Made by a program: the position numbers and the translations under genes. From Actinoplanes oryzae (GTDB taxonomy: Bacteria > Actinomycetota > Actinomycetes > Mycobacteriales > Micromonosporaceae), in assembly GCF_030757795.1 (NCBI RefSeq), contig NZ_JAUQWH010000058.1, forward strand, positions 1 through 48,249: a stretch of 48,249 bases of DNA, given 5' to 3'. Under the pieces are notes generated by a model. The model saw nothing but the letters and a program-made list of their open reading frames with translations, ran no database searches and had not been told where the DNA came from. Positions 1-8,321 of this stretch are shown here, piece after piece. Position 1 is the stretch's first letter, and each line of letters begins with the position of its first letter.

Positions 1-570
1 CCCTCCTCGCGCAGCGTGACGGTGACGCGGCCGCCGTCCGGGCGACATGTCGATCGTGGCGCCGGCCAGATCCACCTCGCGCAGGGCGACTCCGTCGAGG
101 TCGGCGCCGCGCAGGTCGGCGCCCTTCAAGATCGCATTCCGCAGTACGGCGTTCGAGAGGTCGGCGCCCCGGAGATCGGCCTTGGCCAGCGTGGCGCCCT
201 CGAGATCGGCCTCGCGCAAACGGACATTCCGCAACGAGACGCCGGCCAGATCCTGGCCCCGCAGCGACACGAAACCCCAGTCGCCGCCGTCCACGGTCAG
301 CGGGCGCAGCGACGTCTCCGCGAAGCTGGTGCCGGTGAGCTTGCACTCGGTCAGGGTGGCGCCGAAGAAGCTGCTGCGGCGTACGGTGCACTGCAGGAAG
401 GCGCAGCTGGTGAGCTCGGCGGCGTTGAAGCGCACGTTGCCGAACTCGCACCGGGTGAAGGTGCACCCTGTCAACCGGGCCTCGGACCAGTCGACGTCAT
501 GGAACGCGCAGTCCTCGTAGACCGCGCGTTCCACCTCGTCGAGGGCCCAGTCCTCGCCGGAATAGATCAC
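1..570 (-). CDS. Pentapeptide-repeat protein (3' end outside window, probable frameshift)
   Basis: The translation starts MIYSGEDWALDEVE and runs into repeats of the A(D/N)LxG type, for example ADLRGADL and GADLRGADLDG, over roughly residues 20-175. These repeats are expected to fold as a right-handed quadrilateral beta helix. No enzymatic motif is visible, so function is unknown; family members range from gyrase mimics to effectors. The GTG start at 570 overlaps the purH stop (GTGA), so it is translationally coupled as the third gene of purN-purH. After about position 50 (low coordinates) the third-base G/C preference collapses in this frame and is restored in another frame, which suggests a one-base indel near positions 36-40. 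The gene continues beyond base 1. Confidence 0.8.
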   Translation of the reverse strand, partial: MIYSGEDWALDEVERAVYEDCAFHDVDWSEARLTGCTFTRCEFGNVRFNAAELTSCAFLQCTVRRSSFFGATLTECKLTGTSFAETSLRPLTVDGGDWGFVSLRGQDLAGVSLRNVRLREADLEGATLAKADLRGADLSNAVLRNAILKGADLRGADLDGVALREVDLAGATIDMSPGRRPRHRHAARGG

Positions 571-2129
571 CCGTGGAAGAAGTGCCGGGTCCCGGTCAGG
601 TAGACGGTCATGCCCGCCTTCTCGGCCGCCTCGATCACCAGGTTGTCCCGGATCGAGCCGCCCGGCTGCACCACGGCCTTGACGCCCGCGGCGATCAGCA
701 CCTCGAGCCCGTCCGGGAACGGGAAGAACGCGTCGGAGGCCGCCACGCTGCCCTTGGCCCGGTCGGCGCCGGCCCGGTTCACCGCGAGGTGCGCCGAGTC
801 GACCCGGTTGACCTGCCCCATGCCCACGCCGACGGTCGCGCCGTCGGCGGCGAGCAGGATCGCGTTGCTCTTGACCGAGCGGATGGCCCGCCACGCGAAC
901 GCCAGATCGCGCAGCTCCTCCTCGGTCGCCGGGGCACCGGTCGCCAGCGTCCAGTTGGCCGGGTCGTCGCCCTCGGCGTCGATCCGGTCGGCGGTCTGCA
1001 CGAGCACGCCGCCGCTCACCTGCTTGAGCTCGGTGGCGGGCGGGTTCCAGGCCGGGGCGGCCAGCACGCGCAGGTTCTTCTTCTCCCGGAAGATCGCCAG
1101 CGCGTCCGGCGCGAACGACGGCGCGACGATGACCTCGGTGAAGATGCCGTCGAGCTGCTTGGCCAGCTCCGCGGTCACCTCCTGGTTGACCGCGATGACG
1201 CCGCCGAAGGCCGAGACCGGGTCGCAGGCGTGCGCCTTGCGGTGCGCCTCCGCCACGTCGGCGCCGATCGCGATGCCGCACGGGTTGGCGTGCTTGATGA
1301 TGGCGACGCACGGCTCGGTGAAGTCGTTGGCACTGCGCCACGCGGCGTCCGCGTCGACGTAGTTGTTGTACGACATCTCCTTGCCGTGCAGCTGCTCCGC
1401 CTGCGCGAGCCCGGCCGGGGCGTTCGCGTCGGTGTAGAGGGCGGCCTGCTGGTGCGGGTTCTCGCCGTAGCGCAGGGTGCTCTCCCGCTCGAGCGCGAGC
1501 CCGGTGAACTCCGGCGTCTCGTCACCCACGAGCACCGTGGCGCACCAGGTGGCGACCGCGACGTCGTACTCGGCGATGTCGGCGAAGGCCCGGGCGGCCA
1601 GCGCCTTGCGCTGCGTCAGCGTGAAGCCGCCCTGCTGCAGGGCCTCGACCAGCGAGGGGTACGCCGCCACCGACGTGACGACCGCCACCGAGGGGTGGTT
1701 CTTCGCCGCGGCGCGGACCATCGCGGGCCCGCCGATGTCGATCTGCTCGACGCACTCGTCGACGCTCGCGCCCGACGCCACGGTCTGCGTGAACGGGTAG
1801 AGGTTGCTCACCAGCAGGTCGAACGGCTCGATGCCGAGCTCGGTCAGCTGCTGCTCGTGGGTGCTCAGGCGCAGGTCGGCGAGCAGGCCGGCGTGCACCT
1901 TGGGATGCAGCGTCTTGACCCGGCCGTCGAGGGTCTCGGGGAAGCCGGTCAGCTGCTCGACCTTGGTCACGGGCACGCCGGACTGCTCGATCGTCGACGC
2001 GGTCGAGCCGGTGGAGACGATCTGGACCCCGGCGGCGTGCAGCGCCTGCGCGAGCTCGACCAGCCCGGTCTTGTCGTACACGCTGAGCAGTGCCCGCTTG
2101 ATCGGGCGGCGCCCCTCGTCGGTGCTCAT
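567..2129 (-). CDS. purH: Bifunctional AICAR formyltransferase / IMP cyclohydrolase PurH
   Basis: This 520-residue protein catalyses the last two steps of de novo IMP synthesis in the cytoplasm: formylation of AICAR with 10-formyl-THF, then ring closure. The N-terminal MGS-like cyclohydrolase domain (about 1-200) opens with KRALLSVYDKTGL and carries SNLYPF. The C-terminal formyltransferase domain carries KHANPCG, which holds the catalytic Lys-His pair. Length matches the family. The ATG overlaps the purN stop by four bases (ATGA), so purN and purH are coupled, as in mycobacteria and streptomycetes. Identification is secure. Confidence 0.98.
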   Translation of the reverse strand: MSTDEGRRPIKRALLSVYDKTGLVELAQALHAAGVQIVSTGSTASTIEQSGVPVTKVEQLTGFPETLDGRVKTLHPKVHAGLLADLRLSTHEQQLTELGIEPFDLLVSNLYPFTQTVASGASVDECVEQIDIGGPAMVRAAAKNHPSVAVVTSVAAYPSLVEALQQGGFTLTQRKALAARAFADIAEYDVAVATWCATVLVGDETPEFTGLALERESTLRYGENPHQQAALYTDANAPAGLAQAEQLHGKEMSYNNYVDADAAWRSANDFTEPCVAIIKHANPCGIAIGADVAEAHRKAHACDPVSAFGGVIAVNQEVTAELAKQLDGIFTEVIVAPSFAPDALAIFREKKNLRVLAAPAWNPPATELKQVSGGVLVQTADRIDAEGDDPANWTLATGAPATEEELRDLAFAWRAIRSVKSNAILLAADGATVGVGMGQVNRVDSAHLAVNRAGADRAKGSVAASDAFFPFPDGLEVLIAAGVKAVVQPGGSIRDNLVIEAAEKAGMTVYLTGTRHFFHG

Positions 2130-2743
2130 GGAATCGTGACCTTCCTGTCCGTGATGGTCCAGCCTTCGCGGACCAGCCGGCCCACGAACTCGACGAGCTG
2201 TGCGCGCTCGGCTTCCTTGATCCGCTCGGTCAGCGTCTCCTCCGTGTCGCCGTCGAGCACGGGCACGCTGACCTGGGCGATGATCGGTCCGGTGTCGACA
2301 CCCGCGTCGACGAAGAAGAGGGTGGCCCCGGCGAGCTTGACGCCGTAGGCGAGCGCGTCACGCGGGCCGTGCATGCCCGGGAAGGCCGGCAGCAGCGCGT
2401 TGTGCGTGTTGATGTAGCGGTCGCCGAACGCGGTGAGGAACTGCTTGCCGACCAGCTTGAGGAAGCCGGCGGAGATCACCAGGTCGGGCTCGTGCGCGGC
2501 GACGTGCCCGGTGAGGGCGGCGTCCCAGTCGTCACGGGACTCGTAGGCCTTCACGGAGTCGACGAACGTCGGCACGCCTGCGGCGGCGGCACGGTCGAGG
2601 CCCGCGATGCCGTCCCGGTCCGCGCCGACAGCGACGACCTTCGCGCCGTACGCGGGGTCCGCGGCGGCATCGAGGAGGGCCTGCAGATTGCTGCCGGAGC
2701 CGGAGACGAGGACGACCAGGCGGGCGGGCGCGGGGTCTGTCAC
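2126..2743 (-). CDS. purN: Phosphoribosylglycinamide formyltransferase PurN
   Basis: This 205-residue GAR transformylase uses 10-formyl-THF to make FGAR in purine synthesis. The N-terminus shows the phosphate-binding SGSGSNLQ. The catalytic region reads INTHNALLPAFPG followed by FVDAGVDTGP, which supply the Asn, His and Asp of the family. The start is GTG, reading VTDPAPARL. A -10 hexamer TAGGGT lies only six bases upstream and there is no convincing ribosome site, so a leaderless mRNA is likely. It is first gene of the purN-purH-pentapeptide operon. Confidence 0.97.
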   Translation of the reverse strand: MTDPAPARLVVLVSGSGSNLQALLDAAADPAYGAKVVAVGADRDGIAGLDRAAAAGVPTFVDSVKAYESRDDWDAALTGHVAAHEPDLVISAGFLKLVGKQFLTAFGDRYINTHNALLPAFPGMHGPRDALAYGVKLAGATLFFVDAGVDTGPIIAQVSVPVLDGDTEETLTERIKEAERAQLVEFVGRLVREGWTITDRKVTIP

Positions 2744-2755
2744 CCGAGCACCCTA
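2744..2755 (-). promoter_or_regulatory. Candidate leaderless promoter of purN
   Basis: Reading the minus strand, TAGGGT (2755-2750) is followed by six bases and then the GTG start of purN. Transcription would begin at or next to the start codon. The -35 element is not clear. Confidence 0.45.
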
Positions 2756-2898
2756 TCGCCACCCAGGTCCGGGCCGTTTCGCGGGCAGCGCGATCACGGG
2801 GTGATCCTCTACGCTACTGGTCCGCTCGCTCGATGGCCCGCGCGAGCCGGTTATCGCCATAAATCCCGCTCTGTGCGGACTTTTACCTGGAGGACGCA

Positions 2899-3162
2899 GT
2901 GACGCCACCCCCCTACGGCCCGCCGCCCACGGCCGCGAGCAACGACAAGACCACCCTCTGGGGTGTGCTCGGCATCGTGTTCGCCTTCTGCTGCCTGCCG
3001 CTCGGCGTGGTCTTCTCCGTGCTGAGCCTGCTCGAGGCCAAGAAGGTCGGCAAGCAGCCCACCCTCGCCTACGTCGGCTTCGGCATCGCGGCCCTGTCGC
3101 TGATCCTGAACATCATCCTGGCCGCGACGGGCAGCTACACGAGCTTCACGTCGAACAACTGA
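2899..3162 (+). CDS. Small DUF4190-like two-helix membrane protein
   Basis: This 87-residue protein has a short Pro/Gly-rich head (TPPPYGPPPT) followed by two hydrophobic segments at about 20-45 and 56-78, with a basic LEAKKVGKQ loop between them. That layout fits the DUF4190-type family of small actinobacterial membrane proteins. The GTG start is chosen because GGAGG sits five bases upstream. It lies alone on the plus strand, divergent from purN and convergent with the PerM-like gene. Its biochemical role is unknown. Confidence 0.8.
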   Translation: MTPPPYGPPPTAASNDKTTLWGVLGIVFAFCCLPLGVVFSVLSLLEAKKVGKQPTLAYVGFGIAALSLILNIILAATGSYTSFTSNN

Positions 3163-3174
3163 CGTCGCTCTTCC

Positions 3175-3210
3175 CCGCGGGCGTTCCGGCACGTGCCGGG
3201 GCGCCCGCGG
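3175..3210. terminator. Bidirectional terminator between convergent genes
   Basis: The arms CCGCGGGCG (3175-3183) and CGCCCGCGG (3202-3210) pair perfectly. An inner CCGGCA/TGCCGG stem lies between them, joined through two possible G-U pairs. There is no T tract. It fills the gap between the DUF4190-like gene and the DUF6350 gene. Confidence 0.6.
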
Positions 3211-3213
3211 TCG

Positions 3214-4734
3214 TCATTGGGGAACCGGCGCCCTGAAGGCCCGGGCTGCTGCCGCGCCGATGCAGGCACAGACGCCGACCACCGCCGCGGCGACCAGCGC
3301 GACCTGCCACGGCACGGGTCCGATCCGCGCCATCCGGCCGTCACCGAGCGGCCCGCTCGACAGCCACGACAGCGCCCCGAGCACCAAACCCGCGATCGGC
3401 CCCGCCAGCACCGCCGAGCCGAGCACCAGCGGCCACGACGGCTCCTGCGGCATCGGGTCGCCCGGGCGCACCGGCTGACGGCCGGTCGTCAGGTGGCTCT
3501 CCACGACGTGGTGCACGCCCATCAGGCGCCGGCTGAGCAGCCAGCCCGCCGCCATCGCCGCCAGCACCGGCACCGCCAGCAGCAGCGCGCCGCTCGCGCC
3601 CATCGGACCGGTCGGCAGGCCCGCCAGCAGTGGCAGGGTCGGCAGCCTGTCCACGCTGAGCTCGGTCAGCCGCACCTCCGAGCCGACCCCGAGCGCGAAG
3701 CCCGGGCCCAGCAGGTAGGCGGCCGCCCAGACGGTGGCGTTGGCGCCGTACGCCAGGCTCAGCAGCGTGATGCCCGCCTGCCCGGCGACCCCGGTGCGGT
3801 AGGCCGCGATCATGTCCGCCGCGTCCCCGCCGCCCGTCGCGACCGACAGGCCCGCGAAGGCGGCCCCGGCGGCCAGGATCAACAGCGAGGCCACCACGCC
3901 CGTACGCACCCCGTGGCGCAGGGGCGGCGGCAGGCGGCGCGCCACCACCACGAGGGCGTCCGTGCCGCGCAACGAGCCGACGAGCGCGAAGACGAAGCCC
4001 GCCACGAGCAGGTTCAGGCCGGCGCGGGGCGGCCAGACGTCGGTGCCCCGGCCGTCGACCACGACCGCGGCGAGCAGGCCCAGGAGGCCGTACGCGACCC
4101 CGACCGCCAGTGCGACCGCCAGCGCCCGCCCCGGCGAGCCGCTGCGCCGCGCGCCCACGGCCCGGGTGACGTGCAGCCCGGCGCGGTTGAGGCGCCAGCC
4201 GGCCAGCAGGGTCAGCAGCAGCGGCGCCAGCCCGAGCGGGCCGATCGAGGTCCAGACCGGGACGCCGTGGCCGAGCAGCCACCCGGCCAGCCCGGCGTGC
4301 AACGCGGGGAGCAGGCCGCCCTGCCCCTCCAGGGTGCGGGCCAGTCCGATCACCAGGGCCACCGGGAGGTACGACAGGAGCGCCGCCCAGATCGTCGCGA
4401 AGGCGGCCGCCACGAGCAACGGCGGGCGCTTGCGGGAGTCGGCCGGCTTGCGCTGCCGGGGCAGACGGACGGTCTCGCGGTCGCCCGGCGCGGGTCGGGC
4501 GGCGGGCTCCACCCGTACCGTGGGCTGGTCCTGCGGGGGGCGCACGGCGACCGGCACCGTCTCGCGGACGAGGTCGAAGTCCTCGTCCGTGGGGTCGTAG
4601 CCCCAGCCCGACTCGCGGGACGGGCGCCGGGGGCCGGCTTCGGGGTGGGCAGCGTCGTCCGTGGCCTCGGCGGCCTCCAGCGGGTCCTCCGAGCCGGCGG
4701 ATCGACCGTCGGGACGGTCCGGTGTGATCGGCAT
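3214..4734 (-). CDS. DUF6350 / PerM-like polytopic membrane protein
   Basis: This 506-residue protein has an acidic, Pro/Arg-rich cytoplasmic head (about 1-115). Many hydrophobic segments follow, including LLVAAAFATIWAALLSYLPV and repeated Ala/Leu/Gly-rich helices to the C-terminus. In mycobacteria the gene at the same place, between sucCD and purN-purH, is perM, a membrane protein needed for persistence and linked to cell division. Assignment rests on synteny plus topology, because the family has few fixed motifs. It is preceded by the sucD terminator and so probably has its own promoter. Confidence 0.75.
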   Translation of the reverse strand: MPITPDRPDGRSAGSEDPLEAAEATDDAAHPEAGPRRPSRESGWGYDPTDEDFDLVRETVPVAVRPPQDQPTVRVEPAARPAPGDRETVRLPRQRKPADSRKRPPLLVAAAFATIWAALLSYLPVALVIGLARTLEGQGGLLPALHAGLAGWLLGHGVPVWTSIGPLGLAPLLLTLLAGWRLNRAGLHVTRAVGARRSGSPGRALAVALAVGVAYGLLGLLAAVVVDGRGTDVWPPRAGLNLLVAGFVFALVGSLRGTDALVVVARRLPPPLRHGVRTGVVASLLILAAGAAFAGLSVATGGGDAADMIAAYRTGVAGQAGITLLSLAYGANATVWAAAYLLGPGFALGVGSEVRLTELSVDRLPTLPLLAGLPTGPMGASGALLLAVPVLAAMAAGWLLSRRLMGVHHVVESHLTTGRQPVRPGDPMPQEPSWPLVLGSAVLAGPIAGLVLGALSWLSSGPLGDGRMARIGPVPWQVALVAAAVVGVCACIGAAAARAFRAPVPQ

Positions 4735-4793
4735 CGCCGCCTACTTTTGCACGCCGGGCGGCCTGCGGCGACGCAGAAACGACCGCGTCACGG

Positions 4794-4844
4794 AAAAAGG
4801 CGCGCCGCCACCCGGACCTTGCCGGTCCGCGCGGCGGCGCGCCT
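4794..4844 (-). terminator. Intrinsic terminator of sucCD
   Basis: Downstream of sucD on the minus strand, GGCGGCGCGCCT's partner arms at 4833-4844 and 4798-4809 form a perfect 12-bp stem. An inner GGACC/GGTCC stem lies within it. The stem is followed directly by TTTTT (4798-4794). It is one of the few classical stem-plus-T-tract terminators in the window. Confidence 0.85.
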
Positions 4845-4859
4845 GGTGGCCGTGCCGGA

Positions 4860-5741
4860 TCAGCTCATGACCTCGCGCATCAGGCGAGCGGTCTCGCTGG
4901 GGGTCTTGCCCACCTTGACGCCCGCGGCCTCGAGGGCCTCCTTCTTCGCGTCCGCCGTGCCGGCCGAGCCGGAGATGATGGCGCCGGCGTGGCCCATCGT
5001 CTTGCCGGGCGGGGCGGTGAAGCCGGCGATGTAGCCGACGACCGGCTTGGTGACGTTCGCCTTGATGAACTCGGCCGCCCGCTCCTCGGCGTCGCCGCCG
5101 ATCTCGCCGATCATGACGATCGCGTCGGTCTCCGGGTCCTCCTGGAAGGCCTTGAGCGCGTCGATGTGCGTGGTGCCGATGATCGGGTCACCACCGATGC
5201 CGACGCAGGTGGAGAAGCCGAAGTCGCGCAGCTCGTACATCAGCTGGTAGGTCAGCGTGCCGCTCTTGCTGACCAGGCCGATGCGGCCGGCCGGGGTGAT
5301 GTCGGCCGGGATGATGCCCGCGTTGGAGGCGCCCGGCGACGCGATGCCCGGGCAGTTGGGGCCGATGATCCGGGTCTTCTGCCCCTGGGCGATGTTGTGC
5401 GCCCAGAACGCCGCCGAGTCCTGCACCGGGACGCCCTCGGTGATGACCACGGCCAGCGGGATCTCGGCGTCGATGGCCTCGAGCACGGCCGCCTTGGTGA
5501 ACGCCGGCGGCACGAAGATGACCGACACGTCGGCGCCGGTCTCCTTCATGGCCTCGCCCACGTTCGCGAAGACGGGGAGCGCCGTGCCGTCGAAGTCCAC
5601 CGACGTGCCCGCCTTGCGCGGGTTGACGCCGCCGACGACGTTGGTGCCCGCGGCGAGCATCCGGCGGGTGTGCTTGGAGCCCTCCGAGCCGGTCATGCCC
5701 TGGACGATGACCTTGGAGTCCTTGGTGAGCCAGATAGCCAT
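4860..5741 (-). CDS. sucD: Succinyl-CoA synthetase alpha subunit SucD
   Basis: With SucC this 293-residue subunit interconverts succinyl-CoA and succinate in the TCA cycle, making ATP or GTP. The N-terminal CoA-binding Rossmann domain starts MAIWLTKDSKVIVQGMTGSEG. The ligase domain holds MGHAGAIISG, whose His (about residue 251) is the phosphorylated catalytic residue. The ATG at 5741 is used rather than a longer frame because it gives the family length. It sits four bases after the sucC stop. Confidence 0.97.
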   Translation of the reverse strand: MAIWLTKDSKVIVQGMTGSEGSKHTRRMLAAGTNVVGGVNPRKAGTSVDFDGTALPVFANVGEAMKETGADVSVIFVPPAFTKAAVLEAIDAEIPLAVVITEGVPVQDSAAFWAHNIAQGQKTRIIGPNCPGIASPGASNAGIIPADITPAGRIGLVSKSGTLTYQLMYELRDFGFSTCVGIGGDPIIGTTHIDALKAFQEDPETDAIVMIGEIGGDAEERAAEFIKANVTKPVVGYIAGFTAPPGKTMGHAGAIISGSAGTADAKKEALEAAGVKVGKTPSETARLMREVMS

Positions 5742-5745
5742 GTCG

Positions 5746-6924
5746 TCACTTCCCCGCAGCTGCGAGCTCGGCGGCGCGCTCGGCCGCACCGTCCATCGTG
5801 TCCACCCGCTCGACGAGCGGGTTGTTCGCCTCGTCCAGGATCGCGCGCCCGGCCTCGGCGTTGTTGCCGTCGAGCCGCACCACGAGCGGCTTGGTGACCG
5901 CCTCGCCGCGCTCGCCCAGCAGCGCCAGCGCCTGGATGATGCCGTTGGCGACCTCGTCACAGGCGGTGATGCCACCGAAGACGTTCACGAAGACGGACTT
6001 CACGGCCGGGTCGCTCAGCACGACCTCGAGACCGTTCGCCATCACCGCGGCGCTCGCGCCACCGCCGATGTCGAGGAAGTTGGCCGGCTTGACGCCGCCG
6101 TGCGCCTCGCCCGCGTACGCGACCACGTCGAGCGTCGACATGACCAGGCCCGCGCCGTTGCCGATGATGCCGACCTCGCCGTCGAGCTTGACGTAGTTGA
6201 GGTTCTTGGCCTTCGCCGCCTGCTCCAGCGGGTCGACGGCGGACTGGTCCACCAGCGCCTCGTGGTCCGGGTGGCGGAACGACGCGTTCTCGTCGAGGGT
6301 GATCTTCGCGTCGAGCAGCAGCACCCGGCCGTCCCCGACCTTGGCCAGCGGGTTGACCTCGACCAGCGTCGCGTCCTCGGCGACGAACGCCTGCCAGAGC
6401 TTCACGGCGATGTCGGTGATCTGCTCGGCGACCTCGGCCGGGAACTGCGCCGCGGCGACGATCTCGCGCGCCTTGGCCTCGGTCACGCCCTCGTTGGCGT
6501 CGATCGCGATCTTGGCGACCTTGTCGGGCTGCTCCTCGGCGACCGTCTCGATCTCCATGCCGCCCGCGACGCTGGCGATGCACAGGAAGGTGCGGTTGGC
6601 CCGGTCGAGCAGGTAGGAGAAGTAGTACTCCTCCTTGATGTCCGCCGTCTCGGCCAGCATCACCTTGTGCACGGTGTGGCCCTTGATGTCCATGCCGAGG
6701 ATGTCGGTGGCGCGCGCCTCCGCCTCGTCGGCACCGTCGGCCAGCTTGACGCCGCCGGCCTTGCCGCGGCCACCGACCTTCACCTGCGCCTTGACGACGA
6801 CCTTGCCGCCGAGCCGCTCGGCGATGGCCCTGGCCTCCTGCGGGGTCTCGGCGACGCCGCCGCCCAGCACGGGCAGCCCGTGCCGTTCGAACAGGTCGCG
6901 CCCCTGATACTCGAACAGGTCCAC
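5746..6924 (-). CDS. sucC: Succinyl-CoA synthetase beta subunit SucC
   Basis: This 392-residue ATP-grasp subunit binds nucleotide and succinate. It starts VDLFEYQGRDLFERHGLPV, has the basic VVKAQVKVGGRGKAGGVKLA nucleotide loop and the C-terminal NFLDIGGGA and FVNVFGGI motifs. The GTG at 6924 is chosen because AAAGGAG stands just upstream and homologues begin with this DLFEYQ sequence, although an open frame continues further upstream. It is first gene of sucCD. About 540 bases without a gene lie upstream and should hold its promoter. Confidence 0.96.
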   Translation of the reverse strand: MDLFEYQGRDLFERHGLPVLGGGVAETPQEARAIAERLGGKVVVKAQVKVGGRGKAGGVKLADGADEAEARATDILGMDIKGHTVHKVMLAETADIKEEYYFSYLLDRANRTFLCIASVAGGMEIETVAEEQPDKVAKIAIDANEGVTEAKAREIVAAAQFPAEVAEQITDIAVKLWQAFVAEDATLVEVNPLAKVGDGRVLLLDAKITLDENASFRHPDHEALVDQSAVDPLEQAAKAKNLNYVKLDGEVGIIGNGAGLVMSTLDVVAYAGEAHGGVKPANFLDIGGGASAAVMANGLEVVLSDPAVKSVFVNVFGGITACDEVANGIIQALALLGERGEAVTKPLVVRLDGNNAEAGRAILDEANNPLVERVDTMDGAAERAAELAAAGK

Positions 6925-7467
6925 GTGTCTCCTTTCGCTCGCGACGCTTGCCCCGGCAAGCCGCGTACCTGCGTCCCGACCTGTGTGCGCGGCGCCTCGT
7001 TGCGTCGCCGCCAGCGTGAGAGAAAAGGCGGGCCTTCCGGCCTCGTTTCGCAGCCTAGCCACACCGGCGGCGCGTGTGCCTGCGCGGGTGGAAGCTGTGC
7101 GGTCTTGCACACGACGTCCCGGGTGTCCAACTTTTTCCCGGCCGCGCGTAACCGCCCCCGGGAGGCGTCGTTGAGTGTGGTGTCGCCGCGCTGAGCGCGG
7201 CGCTGGAGCGGCCGATGCCCTGTCGGTCGAGGGGTGGCGGCGGGGCATCGTGCATGAGGGGCCGGACGTGTGAGGGGTGCGTCCGGCCTCTCCCCTTGTC
7301 TCCACTTCTGACTTTCCGTGCAGACCCATTTACCGTACGCACAATAGCGCGCGGTAGTGATGACGGTCACTGAAAGCAATTGCGGGTTATTGCCCGAGTC
7401 GCGACACGCCGAATAGCACAACGGCCGGCGTCGGCGTGTCCGCCGGGCCGGCCGCTGAATCGTCCGG
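6925..7467 (-). other. Gene-free leader/promoter region of sucC
   Basis: I see no gene in these 543 bases. Toward icmB lies an inverted repeat that may end icmB transcription. The centre (about 7310-7410) is AT-richer than the surroundings and is the most likely place for the sucC promoter. A TACGGT hexamer occurs near 7335 on the minus strand, but I could not pair it with a good -35. A long untranslated leader is possible. Confidence 0.4.
7422..7454 (-). terminator. Candidate terminator of icmB-like gene
   Basis: CGGCCGGC (7422-7429) pairs with GCCGGCCG (7447-7454), with a second GGCG/CGCC stem in the loop. It begins 14 bases after the stop at 7468. A T tract is lacking, as is usual in high-GC actinobacteria. 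Confidence 0.5.
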
Positions 7468-7872
7468 TCAGGCGACCGGAGTGGCGACGTTCGCGCGTAC
7501 CCAGTCAATGATGCTGGCCGTTGTCGCACCCGGCGTGAAGATGCGGGCCACACCCAGCTTCTCCAGCTCGGCGATGTCGGCGGCGGGGATGATGCCGCCG
7601 CCGAAGACGACGATGTCGGCCGCGTCCCGCTCGGCCAGCAGCTCGAGCAGCCGCCGGAAGAGCGTCATGTGCGCACCGGAGAGGACGGACAGGCCGATGG
7701 CGTCGGCGTCCTCCTGCAGCGCGGTCTCCACGATCTGCTCCGGCGTCTGGTGCAGGCCGGTGTAGACGACCTCCATGCCGGCGTCCCGCAGCGCGCGGGC
7801 AACCACTTTCGCCCCGCGGTCGTGCCCGTCGAGGCCCGGCTTGGCGACCACGACCCTGATCCGTCCCTGCAT
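7468..7872 (-). CDS. Small cobalamin-binding mutase subunit (IcmB-like)
   Basis: This 134-residue protein is a free-standing B12-binding domain. It contains DGHDRG at residues 15-20, the DxHxxG motif in which His17 coordinates cobalt in base-off B12. GLSVLSGAH and VFGGGIIP, the further corrinoid-pocket motifs, are also present. Size and sequence fit the small subunit of isobutyryl-CoA mutase (IcmB), which joins valine catabolism to butyryl-CoA; in Streptomyces the icmB gene also lies near sucCD. A methylmalonyl-type carrier is the alternative. The ATG at 7872 is preferred over an upstream TTG because GAAGGGG stands seven bases before it. The large partner subunit is not in the window. Confidence 0.8.
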   Translation of the reverse strand: MQGRIRVVVAKPGLDGHDRGAKVVARALRDAGMEVVYTGLHQTPEQIVETALQEDADAIGLSVLSGAHMTLFRRLLELLAERDAADIVVFGGGIIPAADIAELEKLGVARIFTPGATTASIIDWVRANVATPVA

Positions 7873-8180
7873 GCTGCGACCCCTTCGGCGCGTCAACCCG
7901 GACTGCTGCCCTCACCCGTGCGCTGCCTCCGCACCGGCTCCTGAACGAACGGTAACCGGCCGCGTTGAACCCCGGAAGCCTTGATCCCGTACCCAGGGGC
8001 GGCGCCATACCGCCCTGGCGATCTTGCGCAAGCACCGTTTAGCGTATTCCACGTCACATGACTTTGCGTTCCATACGCAGTTACGGAGAGACAACACTGC
8101 GCCTCCTCCGAAAAGATGACCAACTCGGACAATGCACCGCGAATACCCAGAGGGAACTGTCAGGGAATTGGCGCTGCGAC

Positions 8181-8209
8181 TTGTGACCGGCGTTGCGTTT
8201 GGTTACCGT
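8181..8209 (+). promoter_or_regulatory. Candidate promoter of first M23 gene
   Basis: TTGTGA (8181-8186), a 17-base spacer and TACCGT (8204-8209) form a plausible sigma-70-type promoter. It predicts a leader of about 105 bases. The 450-base region from 7873 is shared with the divergent icmB-like gene and holds no coding sequence that I can support. Confidence 0.4.
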
Positions 8210-8257
8210 GGCTCCCGGCCGTCAACCGGATTCATGCCGGGCGGGCGGCGCGGCAAA

Positions 8258-8287
8258 CCACCGTTCAGCAGTAATCCCCCACGGTGG
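8258..8287 (+). promoter_or_regulatory. Hairpin in predicted 5' leader of M23 gene
   Basis: CCACCGT (8258-8264) and ACGGTGG (8281-8287) form a perfect 7-bp stem with a 16-base loop, ending about 34 bases before the GTG start. It could modulate translation or mRNA stability. No known riboswitch pattern is recognised. Confidence 0.35.
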
Positions 8288-8321
8288 CCCGCCGTTCTTT
8301 GTCACCGACGGAGGGTTGTTC

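Noticed and set aside
3193..5034. A 613-codon plus-strand frame
   Set aside because: It is antisense to the DUF6350 gene, Arg/Gln/His-rich, and has no domain or start signal.
8065..8079. TGCGT-N5-ACGCA dyad between icmB and the M23 gene as an operator
   Set aside because: The arms are only five bases long and the site is far from both starts; chance occurrence is likely.
8216..8321. A cyclic di-AMP (ydaO-type) riboswitch ahead of the M23 peptidase, since such switches often precede wall hydrolases
   Set aside because: The conserved core sequences of that riboswitch are not present; only one simple hairpin is seen.
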